NCBI RefSeq assembly: GCF_003841465.1
Contig: NZ_REFZ01000009.1
Coordinates: 1 to 64,000 of the forward strand
Length of the DNA: 64,000 nt
Source: Natrarchaeobius oligotrophus
GTDB lineage: Archaea > Halobacteriota > Halobacteria > Halobacteriales > Natrialbaceae
Direction: 5' to 3'
How positions within the stretch are numbered: position 1 is the first letter of the stretch; each line of letters begins with the position of its first letter. Both the position numbers and the translations under genes were made by a program. A model generated the notes under the pieces. That model was not told the DNA's origin. It did not search any database and saw only the letters and a program-made list of their open reading frames with translations. Positions 16,656 through 26,386 of this stretch are shown here, piece after piece.

Positions 16656-17978
16656 TCACGACGGATCGGTTCGAAGCTCCCAGAGGTCGTCGAACGTGAT
16701 GACCTCGACGTCGGCGGCGTCGACGTGCTCGAGGAACGTCTCGTAGTCCGATTCCGACATCGTGTTCTCCTCGTCGAACGCGTGGAAGTTCAGGATCGTA
16801 CACTGGTTGTGTTCTGCGGCGAGATCGACACACCGCTTCGAGATGTCGAGGTCGTGGGCGATCGTCCGCGGGAGCGCCATCGGATCGAAGCCGTAGACGT
16901 TCGTCGTGTTGACGTCTCCGGCCTGGTTGAAGCCGCCGCAGTAGTGGTAGTCGGTGAAGTACTCGAGGCTCGTCCGATCGTAGCTGTTGTGCGGGTAGAC
17001 GATGTAGTTCGCCCCTTCGAACCCGTTCTCGACGAACCAGTGTTTGTCGCCCCTGATTCGGCTCTCGATTCGATCTTCGTCGTCGTACTCGTGGATCGGC
17101 TCGTGGGTTCCGTGGACGACGATCTGGTCACCGGCGTCCTGGCGCTCCTGGAGTTCGGAGACGCTCATGATACCATCCCGTCCCTCCTCGGTCCACCGTG
17201 GAACTGGTGCCTGGACCGTCCGGAAGTCGAACTCGTCGTGCAACGGCGCCGCGGTCTCGTAGTAGTCGCGGAATCCGTCGTCCCAGACCAGCATGACGTA
17301 CCCCGTCTCGGGCGTGTCGTGCGTGCGCAGGTCGTCGATCCAGACCTCAGCTTCGTCCATGGTGTGGAGGACGTGAATCTCCAGGCGATCCAGTTCGTCC
17401 ATCGCCGGTTCGATCTCGCTTTGCTCGTAGACGCCCGGACTCGACCGGAACCAGCCGACGTCGGGTGCGCGGTACGTGATTTCCCTGAGGGAGTAGTACC
17501 TGTCGCTCCCGAAGCTGTCCACGAGCCGAAGGTTGATCGTGACGTTCTGCGGGGTCGTCGTCCGGATCGCGAACGAGAGATCCGCGTCGGCCAAATCGGC
17601 GTCCTCGAGGTTGCGTCGCGCGACGACGTTCTCGGTTCCGTCGGACGTCAACTTGAAACTCTGCGTCCCGTCGAACACGACGTCTTCGTCGCCCTCGCCC
17701 GTTCCCCCGTCGACTTCCCAGCCATCGAGGTCCTCGAAGTCGACGAACGACTCGCCCGGCTGTCCGTACCGCTCGCGGCTATCGTACCGGGTCTCGAGCG
17801 CCGGAACGCCGTCGGCGAGCGCCGACACGTCGGCTTCCGTCGACTCGTTTCGCGGAGCGTCGTCGGTTCCGTCGTCCGAGATCAACTCGACCCTGTCGGC
17901 ACAGCCCGCGATACCCGCGGTGACCGTCGCGCCGGACAAGGCGAGGAATCGTCGTCTCGTGGATCGTCCGTCCATCAT
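16656..17978 (-). CDS. Tat lipoprotein with polysaccharide deacetylase domain
   Basis: 440 residues; start either of two adjacent ATG codons. Tat motif TRRRFLAL, lipobox IAGC (Cys26). A beta-rich module (about 70-210) closes with WIDDLRTHD, matching the module in the 14105 paralogue. The NodB-like domain keeps motif 1 VWDDG and motif 2 HEPIH (H-x3-H), so metal binding looks possible, unlike the neighbour. Motif 3 is PHNSYD. Likely an extracellular, membrane-tethered deacetylase acting on the exported glycan. Confidence 0.8.
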   Translation of the reverse strand: MMDGRSTRRRFLALSGATVTAGIAGCADRVELISDDGTDDAPRNESTEADVSALADGVPALETRYDSRERYGQPGESFVDFEDLDGWEVDGGTGEGDEDVVFDGTQSFKLTSDGTENVVARRNLEDADLADADLSFAIRTTTPQNVTINLRLVDSFGSDRYYSLREITYRAPDVGWFRSSPGVYEQSEIEPAMDELDRLEIHVLHTMDEAEVWIDDLRTHDTPETGYVMLVWDDGFRDYYETAAPLHDEFDFRTVQAPVPRWTEEGRDGIMSVSELQERQDAGDQIVVHGTHEPIHEYDDEDRIESRIRGDKHWFVENGFEGANYIVYPHNSYDRTSLEYFTDYHYCGGFNQAGDVNTTNVYGFDPMALPRTIAHDLDISKRCVDLAAEHNQCTILNFHAFDEENTMSESDYETFLEHVDAADVEVITFDDLWELRTDPS

Positions 17979-18213
17979 AGCGAGACGACGGTTCCGACAG
18001 CGTACCCATTATTATAGAGCCGATAGGCCGTCGAGACGGTCGCTCGGATCGACCGAGCCGTCGCCGCAGAAGAGCCGATTTCGACCGCTTCGATCCTTAA
18101 CGAGGACATAGTAAACGACCGAACGGGCGAACCGACACACGATCGGGCGATATCGAGGTCGAGGACGCGGCTCTCCGCGTCGATCGACCGTCGCCGGACG
18201 GTCGTGGTAGACG

Positions 18214-19914
18214 ATGAACAGGGAACTCTTCGGCGTTTTCGGAGGTATCGACGCGTTCGAGCGGTTCAGATCGCGAGACGAATTCGATCGGGTAGTCGTC
18301 GGCCCGGACGTGACCGTCGGACTCGGAGACCCGGGCCTCGACCGAGCCGGATGGAGCGATATCGCCGTCGACGGCGCGAACGGGTGCGTCGTCTACGGCG
18401 AGGCGTACGCTCCCGACGACGAGGCTGGCGCTTCGTGGCTCCTCGAACGCACTGCGACCGAGGGCCTCGACGCGCTGGCGTCGTTCAACGGCTCGTATCT
18501 GGCCGTCATCGACCTCGACGGAGAGTTCCCGTTCGTCGTCACCGATCCGATTCGATCGCGGGAGTGTTTCTACACCGACGACCCGGGTGTTCGCGTCTTC
18601 GGTACCGACGCTTTAGCGGTCGCGCGGACGATCCGGGAACCGTCGCTCAAGGACGACGGTGTCCTCGAGTTTCTCCACCTCGGCGTGACGCTCGGCGAGA
18701 AGACGTGGCTATCGGGACTCCGCCGCCTTCCGATCGATAGCCGACTCACGCCCGATGCGGTCGAGTCCCTGGGCAGGTTCGTCTACGAGCCGCGGGAGTT
18801 CGATTACGTCGACGAACTCGCAGCGCGTCTCTCCAGGGCTGTCCGTCGACGCTCGTCGACTCCGGGTCGGAAAGGCGTTCTGCTCTCCGCCGGCTACGAT
18901 TCCCGAATTCTCCTCTCGCAGGTGTCGGGGATCGAGCGCAGCTACACGGTGGGGGCGTCGGACGCCCAGGAGGTTCGTGGCGCGAAACAGCTGGCAGACC
19001 AGTACGGAGCGAGCCACACGGCGCTTCCCCCCGACGAACGCTACTTGCTCGCCGACGAGTCCAAGGTCCGCTACTCGCAGGGTATCAAGGAATCGCTTCA
19101 CATACATCACGCGGGGTACACCGACGACCTCGAGGTCGAGACGATGTATCACGGACTCCTCTCTGACACCCTCTTTCGCGGACACTTCGGTGCGCGCGAC
19201 GGCGTCGACGTGCTCGGCAAGCGCGTCCCGTTCGAGCGCCTCGATTCCGATCCGGACCCCGTCGAAACGCTGCTCGAGAAGTTCGGATACGACCGCGACG
19301 CCAGCCTCGATCTCGCCGAACGGACCCGGTTTGACGCCGACCCGGAACCGTTCGTCAGGGCCGCCATCGCCGACGAGTTCGCGTCGAACCGGTGGCGAGC
19401 GAACGCGATACAGAACGCGATCACGTGTTGCGGGATCGCCAATCAGCCGTCGATGCCGTTTCACAACCACCTCGCCGATCGGTTCTACGCGCCGTTTCTG
19501 GCGACGGACGTCGAACTCGTCGACTGGCATCTTCGGACCCCGCCCGAGCATCGGACGACGGAGACGTTCCTGAAAGCCTGTCGACGAATCGACGACCGAA
19601 TTCTGCGTCATCGCCCGCCGGATCGTCCGCGCGGTCACGTGCTCCTCAACGAGGTCGAAGGATTCATTCGGCGGAAGACGCCGCTCCTTTCGTCGTTCGA
19701 ACCCCCGTGGCCGGATCGGGCGGCCCTCTTCGACCGATACGATCTCGACCGCCGACTGTTTTCGAACCGCAACCGGCTTCGATCGCTCCCGCCGCGGCAC
19801 AAGCTTCGATTGAACGACGTGCAAACGTGGTTCGGCGCTTGCGTCGGCGCTGAAGACGAGTCCCGCCAACCGTTGCGAGCCTCGAGAGCGCCGTCCGAAT
19901 CAGGAAACGGCTAA
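18214..19914 (+). CDS. asparagine-synthase-like protein lacking the glutaminase cysteine
   Basis: 566 residues. The overall layout is that of asparagine synthetase B: an N-terminal Ntn-hydrolase-like half and a C-terminal PP-loop ATPase (LSAGYDSR at 224-231, a variant of SGGxDS). The N-terminus is MNRELFGVFGG, so there is no Cys at position 2 and glutamine hydrolysis is not expected. The N-terminal half is also short on other glutaminase signatures. Such proteins in polysaccharide clusters are thought to transfer amino groups or ligate unknown substrates with ATP; here the acceptor is unknown. Confidence 0.75.
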   Translation: MNRELFGVFGGIDAFERFRSRDEFDRVVVGPDVTVGLGDPGLDRAGWSDIAVDGANGCVVYGEAYAPDDEAGASWLLERTATEGLDALASFNGSYLAVIDLDGEFPFVVTDPIRSRECFYTDDPGVRVFGTDALAVARTIREPSLKDDGVLEFLHLGVTLGEKTWLSGLRRLPIDSRLTPDAVESLGRFVYEPREFDYVDELAARLSRAVRRRSSTPGRKGVLLSAGYDSRILLSQVSGIERSYTVGASDAQEVRGAKQLADQYGASHTALPPDERYLLADESKVRYSQGIKESLHIHHAGYTDDLEVETMYHGLLSDTLFRGHFGARDGVDVLGKRVPFERLDSDPDPVETLLEKFGYDRDASLDLAERTRFDADPEPFVRAAIADEFASNRWRANAIQNAITCCGIANQPSMPFHNHLADRFYAPFLATDVELVDWHLRTPPEHRTTETFLKACRRIDDRILRHRPPDRPRGHVLLNEVEGFIRRKTPLLSSFEPPWPDRAALFDRYDLDRRLFSNRNRLRSLPPRHKLRLNDVQTWFGACVGAEDESRQPLRASRAPSESGNG

Positions 19915-20130
19915 TCGCCGTTGACGTTGGTGCACTCCCGTTCGCGAATCGGCGACCAGCACGCCCGTCGTGCCCGCTCGAGTGCGGGCGGTGAGCAAAT
20001 CGCTCGCCGACTACTGGGGATGATTTCGCCGTGGTTGTGAACGGCTGGCGTGCGATTATCACGATTGATACCGTTTTCATCGGTCGATAATCGTCGTCCG
20101 CACCGCTCAACGATCCGCGCCGTGAAAATA

Positions 20131-20139
20131 CTTATATAT
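20131..20139 (+). promoter_or_regulatory. TATA box for the gene at 20161
   Basis: CTTATATAT lies 22-30 bp before the ATG at 20161, consistent with a leaderless transcript and with choosing that ATG over upstream in-frame ones. Confidence 0.65.
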
Positions 20140-20160
20140 CGCCAAGGGATACCCTGCAAT

Positions 20161-20709
20161 ATGCGTCTGACGCCTTTCGGGCTCGGCTCTTCGACGGACG
20201 AATCCGACGGAGAGCGATCCGAGGACGACGAATCCCCGGAGGTTACCATCTACCACAACCAGGTAGATGGCGACACCACACCGCTTGACTCCCCGTCGGA
20301 TGTGACGTCAGACTTCGTTCCGGAGTCCGATTCGGCGCTACTCGCCGTGCTGGAACAAACGGACACCCCCGCAACGGTCGACTCAGTCGTCGACCGGTTG
20401 ACCGAGCCGGCGGAGCCGTCGATCGAGACGTGGGCCGCCGTGCACGAACGTCTTCACGACGAGCGCCTTCCCGAGCTGGATGCAAGCGGCGCGATCGAGT
20501 TCGACGCCGATCGAGGAACGGTCGAGACGGTCGAAGCCCGATCCACACAGCGGTCACTCCTAACGGCGCCCCTCGTCGGTGTGGCACTCGTCTCCGTCCT
20601 TTTCATCGTTCTCGTTGCGTGGTTGACGTCCACGTTGACCGCGTTGACGTTTACCTTCGTCGTCGTGATGATCGTCGCCTGGTTCGTTCCGGTGTCGGGA
20701 GTCGTCTGA
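20161..20709 (+). CDS. small membrane protein with winged-helix-like (DUF7344-type) segment
   Basis: 182 residues. Start chosen at the ATG right after the TATA box; an earlier in-frame ATG would precede the promoter. The middle (about 55-130) resembles the DUF7344 winged helix of haloarchaea but is divergent. Two hydrophobic helices end the protein (LLTAPLVGVALVSVLFIVLV and a second). It converges on a related gene with only 6 bp between stops. Probably a membrane-tethered regulator; target unknown. Confidence 0.7.
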   Translation: MRLTPFGLGSSTDESDGERSEDDESPEVTIYHNQVDGDTTPLDSPSDVTSDFVPESDSALLAVLEQTDTPATVDSVVDRLTEPAEPSIETWAAVHERLHDERLPELDASGAIEFDADRGTVETVEARSTQRSLLTAPLVGVALVSVLFIVLVAWLTSTLTALTFTFVVVMIVAWFVPVSGVV

Positions 20710-20715
20710 CGCACG

Positions 20716-21306
20716 TTACTGTACGAACTGCGTCATCGTTACCAGGGTGAATACGAGCAGGATCAGCGCGGCCAATCCGACTCCGGAGAGAAACGACGCG
20801 AACGGCAGCTCCAGCACCGCCCCGAGCAACGCGACGTAACAGATCGCCGTCGCGACGATGTAGTAGTCGTGGCGGGTCGTCTCGCCGGACTCCTGCTCCT
20901 CGCCGAAATCGTCATTCGGATCCACGTGGAGATACTGATCGACGCGATCCGCAAGCGGTTTGCGCTCGACGATTCCGCGATTCTTCTGGTACTCGATAAC
21001 GCCAGCTTCGTCGAGTTTCGAGAGGTGTGATTGGTACAGCGGAATATACACGCGCTGTCGTTGCGTGGAGGTCAGCTCTTCGACCGTCGTTTCGTGTTCC
21101 CACGCCGCCACCTGCTCCGCGACGTCGCGCATGCGCACCGCCTCGTCGACGTCGCGAAGATATCTGAGAACCAGCCGACGCCGCTCGTTTTGCAGAAGGT
21201 GGAATATCTCGTCCTCCGATAGCTCGCGCTCGGATTCCGGACGGTCGTTCTCCTCGTCCGGTCCACCCTCAGTTTGTTCTTCAGGGCTGATATGAGTCGA
21301 TTTCAT
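20716..21306 (-). CDS. DUF7344-type winged-helix protein with C-terminal membrane helices
   Basis: 196 residues from the ATG at 21306. It is preceded on the minus strand by a TATA-like CTTTTATTACC near 21340-21350. LSEDEIFHLLQNERRRLVLR through LSKLDEAGVIEYQKNRGIV is the DUF7344 winged-helix domain. Two hydrophobic segments follow (about 145-190). Likely a DNA-binding regulator held at the membrane. It faces the paralogue at 20161 tail to tail. Confidence 0.82.
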   Translation of the reverse strand: MKSTHISPEEQTEGGPDEENDRPESERELSEDEIFHLLQNERRRLVLRYLRDVDEAVRMRDVAEQVAAWEHETTVEELTSTQRQRVYIPLYQSHLSKLDEAGVIEYQKNRGIVERKPLADRVDQYLHVDPNDDFGEEQESGETTRHDYYIVATAICYVALLGAVLELPFASFLSGVGLAALILLVFTLVTMTQFVQ

Positions 21307-21696
21307 CGCACCATCTTCCCCTCTCTCTTTCCGGGTAATAAAAGTAGAGGAACTGTACAGTGTCAGAAGAAAAACTTTTAGTGGTTTCACTGGCAAAGTT
21401 GACGCTTCATCACATTTTAGTACTCCAATATCGTGACTTTCAGGCCTTAAAGACAGTATTTTGTCCGTCTCAACCTATCCTTCATTCCCGTTCAGTTCAT
21501 CAGGAAACATTCTATCATTTAATTTGATTTTGCCATCGTTCTTCACAGAACAACCGTTCTTGGATGGTCGAAATGACCTCCCTCAACAGCTATGTCAGGG
21601 TGGGTATGGTTGTCGGTCAAACGGGGCGTTCATCACCCGACAGTTTCCCGGCTTACCGGACCGATAATAAACCGCGCTCTGCGCGTCAACGACGAT
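21307..21696. other. AT-rich intergenic region
   Basis: 390 bp with much lower GC than the neighbours, especially 21350-21560. It carries the promoter of the leftward regulator at its left end. No gene is convincing before the DUF1616 start. An upstream in-frame extension of that gene to 21592 exists but encodes an atypical sequence. Confidence 0.5.
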
Positions 21697-22686
21697 ATGA
21701 GCGACTCCGACTGGTGGTTTCTCGATCTGGCCGCCGTCATCGCGGTCACCGGAACGCTTTCGTTCGCCCTCTTCGCCGGGATCTCCGGTCCTGTCCGGGT
21801 GCTCCTTGCGATCCCGCTCGTCCTCTTCCTGCCGGGGTACGCGCTGGTCGCGGTCCTGTATCCGGACGAACGTGGGGACGAGTATCGGGCGTTCGACGAT
21901 CGAAAGACTGGACTCAGCAATCCGCTGTTGCTCACCCGTGGGCTCCGGCCGATCGAGCGACTCGTCCTGTCGGTCACGTTTAGCGTCGCCCTCGTTCCAG
22001 CGATCACCCTTCTTACGACCCTCTCCCCGGGGGGTATCGTAGCGGAATCCGTCCTTCTCGGGACTGCCACGGCGACGATCGTTCTCTCGGTCGGCGCGAT
22101 CGCGTCGCGGTATCGCTGTTCACCCGACCGTCGGTACTCACCGTCGCTCGCAGCGACGGTCCCGTCGTTCACGCGAGTCCGACACGGAACGTACACCGTC
22201 ACGGAGCCACGGCCGTACAACGTCGCCATCGCCCTTGCGTTCGTGCTCTTGCTCGCCAGCGCCGGATTTGCACTCGCTAACCCGCCGCAACACGACGGAT
22301 TCACCGAGTTCGCGGTCGAAACGGAGAACGTAACCGGCGACGTCGAGACGATGTACCCGTCGACGTACGCACACGGCGAGACGCGGGATCTGACCGTCTC
22401 GATCACGAACCGCGAACACGAATCGCGGGCCTACACGACCGTCGTCTTGCTCGAGCGCGTCGACGCCGGAAACGGAGAGACGACCGTCGAGAACCGAGAA
22501 GAGCTGGCCCGGGAAGCGACGACGGTCGCCGACGGAACGAGCCAGGAGCAAACGCTCGAGATAACGCCGACCATGCGGGGCGACGACCTCCGGTTGACGC
22601 TGCTCCTCTACGAGGACGAGCCGCCGGATTCACCGACCGGTGACGACGCCTATCGCGCGATGCACCTGCCGATCGAGGTCGAGTAG
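21697..22686 (+). CDS. DUF1616-type membrane protein
   Basis: 329 residues from ATG 21697 (MSDSDWWFLDL). Four to five membrane helices occur in the first 220 residues, including LLAIPLVLFLPGYALVAVLY, the most characteristic DUF1616 segment. After that a soluble extracellular beta domain (about 225-329) resembles an adhesive or CARDB-like fold (TVSITNREHESRAYTTVVLL). Function is not established. The family is common in archaeal surface-glycan clusters, and its role here is probably in cell-envelope assembly. Confidence 0.82.
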   Translation: MSDSDWWFLDLAAVIAVTGTLSFALFAGISGPVRVLLAIPLVLFLPGYALVAVLYPDERGDEYRAFDDRKTGLSNPLLLTRGLRPIERLVLSVTFSVALVPAITLLTTLSPGGIVAESVLLGTATATIVLSVGAIASRYRCSPDRRYSPSLAATVPSFTRVRHGTYTVTEPRPYNVAIALAFVLLLASAGFALANPPQHDGFTEFAVETENVTGDVETMYPSTYAHGETRDLTVSITNREHESRAYTTVVLLERVDAGNGETTVENREELAREATTVADGTSQEQTLEITPTMRGDDLRLTLLLYEDEPPDSPTGDDAYRAMHLPIEVE

Positions 22687-23447
22687 CTGTGGCTGTGGGA
22701 ACACGCTACCGCGCGTACGTCGGCGTTCACGCACGCGCGAGAGTAATTCGCCTTCGACGCAGGAGGCGATCGCCGCCGCCGTCGGACGCAGCTTCCGGAC
22801 CTCGTCGACGAACCGCTCGCCTGAACGTTCGAATTCACGGAGACGGGATACTCGACCGACGCTCGTCTCTCCCGTCGTCAGTTTCGCGGTGTACGCCCGT
22901 ACGCGCGGGAACGCGAATCACCGCTTTCGGGTGCGTTCCCATATCGCACCTCCCGTACCTCCCAACGTTCTCGATCCGTTTCACTCGAGACGTTCCGTGG
23001 AACCGCGTGGTCCTGTGTGATAGTAACAACTGCAACGATTTACACGCTGATCGTCGATCTGTCTGGCGATCAGGTGTGCAATAACGTGCAGTGGCTACTA
23101 CAGGCTTCGTCGCCGCCAGCTGACGACTACGGCGGATTCGTCGATCACGTTGGAATTTACCCGTCGAACGCGACCTCCCTTCTTGGTGCGGATTCTCGAC
23201 GGAGGCCCCGCTCTGTGCCTCTCTGACGGTCGCCGCCCTCACGGTTTGGTCGTCTGACGGCGCGCCGATTGCCAGCGACTGCGTTCGATTCGGTCTGTCG
23301 GTCGGGACTCTGCAGCCGTCGCTCGAGGGATCGGTGACTGGATGGAGACGGACGTCTAAAACGTCCAAGATGCTCGAGTCGACGATCACGCCGGCCCGGT
23401 CGCCGTAGACGAGTCGAGTCGCGACGGCGACCGGCGCAGACACTCGA
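22687..23447. other. long intergenic region, no clear gene
   Basis: 761 bp without a convincing coding frame. Frames on both strands are Arg/Ser-rich and lack the acidic character of local proteins. It contains the inverted-repeat element at 23021-23100. A decayed gene cannot be excluded. Confidence 0.5.
23021..23100. repeat. 80-bp inverted-repeat element (TAGTA...TACTA)
   Basis: Left arm TAGTAACAACTGCAACG continues to CTGATCG. The right arm is CGATCAGGTGTGCAATAACG and then TGCAGTGGCTACTA. The arms of about 32 bp pair with few mismatches around a 14-bp centre. The outer sequence recurs at 32793, so this is a repeat family, probably a small non-autonomous element. Confidence 0.75.
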
Positions 23448-25430
23448 TTACGCGGTCGCGGGCGACGGCGTACACATCGTCACGTCCCCGTTGGTGTACA
23501 CCGTTCCGTGATCGGGGCGGCACAGTCGGTCCTGACTGATCCGCTCGATTCGTCCCTCTCCGTTCTCGTCGACGAAGTAGACCGCGTCGGTCGACTGCCG
23601 CTCCCGGTAGACGACGTAGTCGTGTTCGGCGACGCCGTCGTCCGGAACGGTGGCCGACGTCGTCGAGGGATACGCACCGGTTCGACTGAACAGCGTCTGG
23701 TACGGGTGATCGGTGTACAGTCGCTGATCGGGTCGAATCTCCGCTCCGCGGGGCGAACCGGTCAGTTCGCCGATCGACTCGGCCGCGGCGAGTTCCGATT
23801 CGTCGTACGCGAGCCGTTCGCGCTGGTCCGAGAAGACCGGGTTGTCGGGATTGCTCTCGGCCGCTAGTATCATCGCTCCCGGGTAGACGAGTACGAACGT
23901 CAGCAGACAGACGACGACGACCGACGGCGAGAGATTCTGACTGATCGTCCGGAGTCCAATCGCGCCGAGGATCGCCATCGGCGCGTAGAGGAACGCGAAC
24001 CACCGCGTCGGGATGAACGTGTGAATGCCGAACATCGGCATTCCGAGGACGAACACGAGCATGAACGCGGCCGCGAGTAAGAGCGTGAACACGGACTGCT
24101 CGGCGCGACGCCTGTGGACCACGTACAGGCAGCCGGCGAACGTCGCCCCGAGCAAAAACAGGAAGCCGGCCACGTCGACGTAGAGTGCCACCTGATCGAG
24201 CAGCGTCGGCGCGGCCGCCTCGACCCCGTCGGCTCCGCCGTCGTCCGGAGAGCCGCTCGCGATGTTGAGAAAGCCAGCGCTCTCCTCGAGCGTCTGTGTG
24301 AAGAAACTCAGTACGGTCGCGAGAAACGACTGCTGACGATACGGCGTCAGCGACCAGACGAAGATCGTCATCCCGAAGTTGAAGACGACCAGCCCGACGA
24401 GGTTCACCGGCTTTTTCGCCCGGAAGACGCTCGGATCCAGCCTCGTGAGACCGAACGGACCGACCACGAACACGATCTGGGCCACGAACGCCGCCAGCAA
24501 CAACACGAGCATGATGAACGTCGACACCTGATGGGTGAGGATGACGGCGACGCTCAACAGGATCAGCAACGAGAAGTCCCGAAGCGTGTACTCGATGCGC
24601 ATCACCCGAACGAGCGCGTACAGCATTCCGAGGAAAAACACCAGTCCGAGACTCGTCGGGATGAGGTGGATCCCCCACATCGAGACGTGACTGGCGAGGG
24701 CGTACGCGGCCGCCGCCAGCACCGACCACCGGTCCGAGACGAGCAGGTTCGTCGCCGCGTAGACGAGCAGAATCGACATCGGCATCACGAGACCGACGGT
24801 CAGATAGAGCGCCGAGCGCAGGGAAAGTTCGAACAACAGGGACGACGCGACCACCAGCAGGTGATAGAACGGCGACGCGTAGTGTTTGTCGTGAGCGATC
24901 GCGCCGAGCGACGACTCCTCTCGGATCGCGCTCACGAGTTCGACGTGAGTCCAGACGTCTATCCCGACGAACCCCGGCGTCGCGTACAGCGCCGCAAACC
25001 GGAACGCGTACGCGAAGAGCACGACCTGGACCAGCAACAGACCGCGGTTGAAGTGTCGATCGTCCGCGAAGGCGATCTGTCCGACGACGAGCGTCGCGAC
25101 GACGCTCGAGAGACCGAAAAACGCCGGAGTCCGTTCGCCCTGGAGAACCGTCAGGCAGATCATCGCCGCGAGACCGACCAGCACCACGCTCGGCAGCGCC
25201 ATCGTGACAGACGCCGGGAGCCGCGGATGCGTCGTCGCCTCGCTTCCCTGGTACAGCGAGAGAATGTAGAGCCCACACGCCGTCGCGAGCACCAGCGGAA
25301 CCGTCTCGAGGTAGATCTGCGACGCGAACAGCCGGAGCGGAAACAGCGCCACCGCGATCGCGAGACCCGCGATCGCCGCGACGGTGTCGAGTCGCAACGG
25401 TCGCAGCCGCGACAGCGATCTATACACCAC
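23448..25430 (-). CDS. large polytopic membrane protein, GT-C-like
   Basis: 660 residues from one of two adjacent GTG codons (25430 or 25427). Both overlap the end of the upstream glycosyltransferase by a few bases; the open frame continues further upstream but inside that gene. About 13 membrane helices are followed by a soluble C-terminal domain of about 120 residues. A loop IDVWTHVELVSAIREES after an early helix recalls the acidic catalytic loop of GT-C transferases that use lipid-linked donors. I infer a glycan transferase or polymerase acting on the outer face of the membrane; no family is certain. Confidence 0.72.
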   Translation of the reverse strand: MVYRSLSRLRPLRLDTVAAIAGLAIAVALFPLRLFASQIYLETVPLVLATACGLYILSLYQGSEATTHPRLPASVTMALPSVVLVGLAAMICLTVLQGERTPAFFGLSSVVATLVVGQIAFADDRHFNRGLLLVQVVLFAYAFRFAALYATPGFVGIDVWTHVELVSAIREESSLGAIAHDKHYASPFYHLLVVASSLLFELSLRSALYLTVGLVMPMSILLVYAATNLLVSDRWSVLAAAAYALASHVSMWGIHLIPTSLGLVFFLGMLYALVRVMRIEYTLRDFSLLILLSVAVILTHQVSTFIMLVLLLAAFVAQIVFVVGPFGLTRLDPSVFRAKKPVNLVGLVVFNFGMTIFVWSLTPYRQQSFLATVLSFFTQTLEESAGFLNIASGSPDDGGADGVEAAAPTLLDQVALYVDVAGFLFLLGATFAGCLYVVHRRRAEQSVFTLLLAAAFMLVFVLGMPMFGIHTFIPTRWFAFLYAPMAILGAIGLRTISQNLSPSVVVVCLLTFVLVYPGAMILAAESNPDNPVFSDQRERLAYDESELAAAESIGELTGSPRGAEIRPDQRLYTDHPYQTLFSRTGAYPSTTSATVPDDGVAEHDYVVYRERQSTDAVYFVDENGEGRIERISQDRLCRPDHGTVYTNGDVTMCTPSPATA

Positions 25431-26382
25431 GGGCGACTCCCCTCCGGCGCTCCGTCCGATCGCACGTCTCGAGCGACCGACGGTACAGCGAGACCAGGCG
25501 GCGTCCCATCGCCTCGAGGCCCAGTTCGTCGACCCGCTCGCGGCCGTCGGAGCGGCCGCCGTCGTCGAGAACTGCCTCGAGACCGAGCACGAGTTCGCGG
25601 TCGTCGTCGCTGACCACGCAGTTCGCGACCCCCTCGAGCGTCTCGCGGACGAATCCGACGTTCGTCGAGACGACCGGCAGATCACAGGCGGCCGCTTCCT
25701 TGACGACCATCGGACCGCTCTCCCTGCTCGAGGTCACCAGGAGGACGTCGCTCGCGTTCAGGTAGTACGGCATCTCCTCGTAGTCGACGCCGTCGATCGT
25801 TCGTAACTCGAGGTCGGCGTCGACGGACTCGACCAGCCGGTTCGCGCGCGGGAAATCTTTTACCGACCGGGACGGATCGTACGGAAACAGCGCGATACGT
25901 CGCTCGGTTTCCCAGCCGAGTCGTTGGCGGGCCCGTTCGCGCGAGACCGGTCTGAACAGGTCCGTGTCGACGCCGAACGGAACCAGTTCGTGGTCGGCCT
26001 CGAGCCGTCGCGACATCGTCGGACTCGGAACGATCGCGGCGTCGGCCCGGCGCGCCGCGTATCGGCTGACCGACCGGAGCCACTCCTGTTCGCTCATCAG
26101 ATCCGTTCCCCACAGCGTCACCACCACCGGGCGGATCGGCTGTGCCAGGGCGAACGGGGCGACGAGCCCGTAGTTCGCGTGGACCAGGTCGTACTCCGCC
26201 GAACGAAGTTCGGAGAGGACCTTCGGGTAGAACCTGACGTAGTCGATCGGCGTCCGACCCGAGTTTCCGCGGTACTCGCCGGGAACGTCGAGGACCGTAC
26301 AGTCGAGGCCGCGTTCTTCGAGGACCGAAACCTGTTGCTCGAAGAACGGACGCGACGACGTAACGAGCTGTAGCACCTTCAT
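25420..26382 (-). CDS. family 4 glycosyltransferase
   Basis: 320 residues from ATG 26382 (MKVLQLVTSSRPFFEQQV). GT-B fold: an N-terminal Rossmann half with DLVHANYG, then the donor site VTSSRESGPMVVKEAAAC, with the paired Glu of GT4 enzymes, and PVVSTNVGFVRETL. It uses a nucleotide-sugar to extend a glycan at the cytoplasmic face. The upstream DUF354 gene ends 4 bp away and the downstream GT-C-like gene overlaps it, so the four genes 28892-23448 look like one operon. Confidence 0.88.
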   Translation of the reverse strand: MKVLQLVTSSRPFFEQQVSVLEERGLDCTVLDVPGEYRGNSGRTPIDYVRFYPKVLSELRSAEYDLVHANYGLVAPFALAQPIRPVVVTLWGTDLMSEQEWLRSVSRYAARRADAAIVPSPTMSRRLEADHELVPFGVDTDLFRPVSRERARQRLGWETERRIALFPYDPSRSVKDFPRANRLVESVDADLELRTIDGVDYEEMPYYLNASDVLLVTSSRESGPMVVKEAAACDLPVVSTNVGFVRETLEGVANCVVSDDDRELVLGLEAVLDDGGRSDGRERVDELGLEAMGRRLVSLYRRSLETCDRTERRRGVARGV

Positions 26383-26386
26383 CGTT

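Noticed and set aside
22835-23443. 202-codon minus-strand frame in a gene-free region
   Set aside because: Composition is unlike local acidic proteins, no domain, and it spans an inverted-repeat element.
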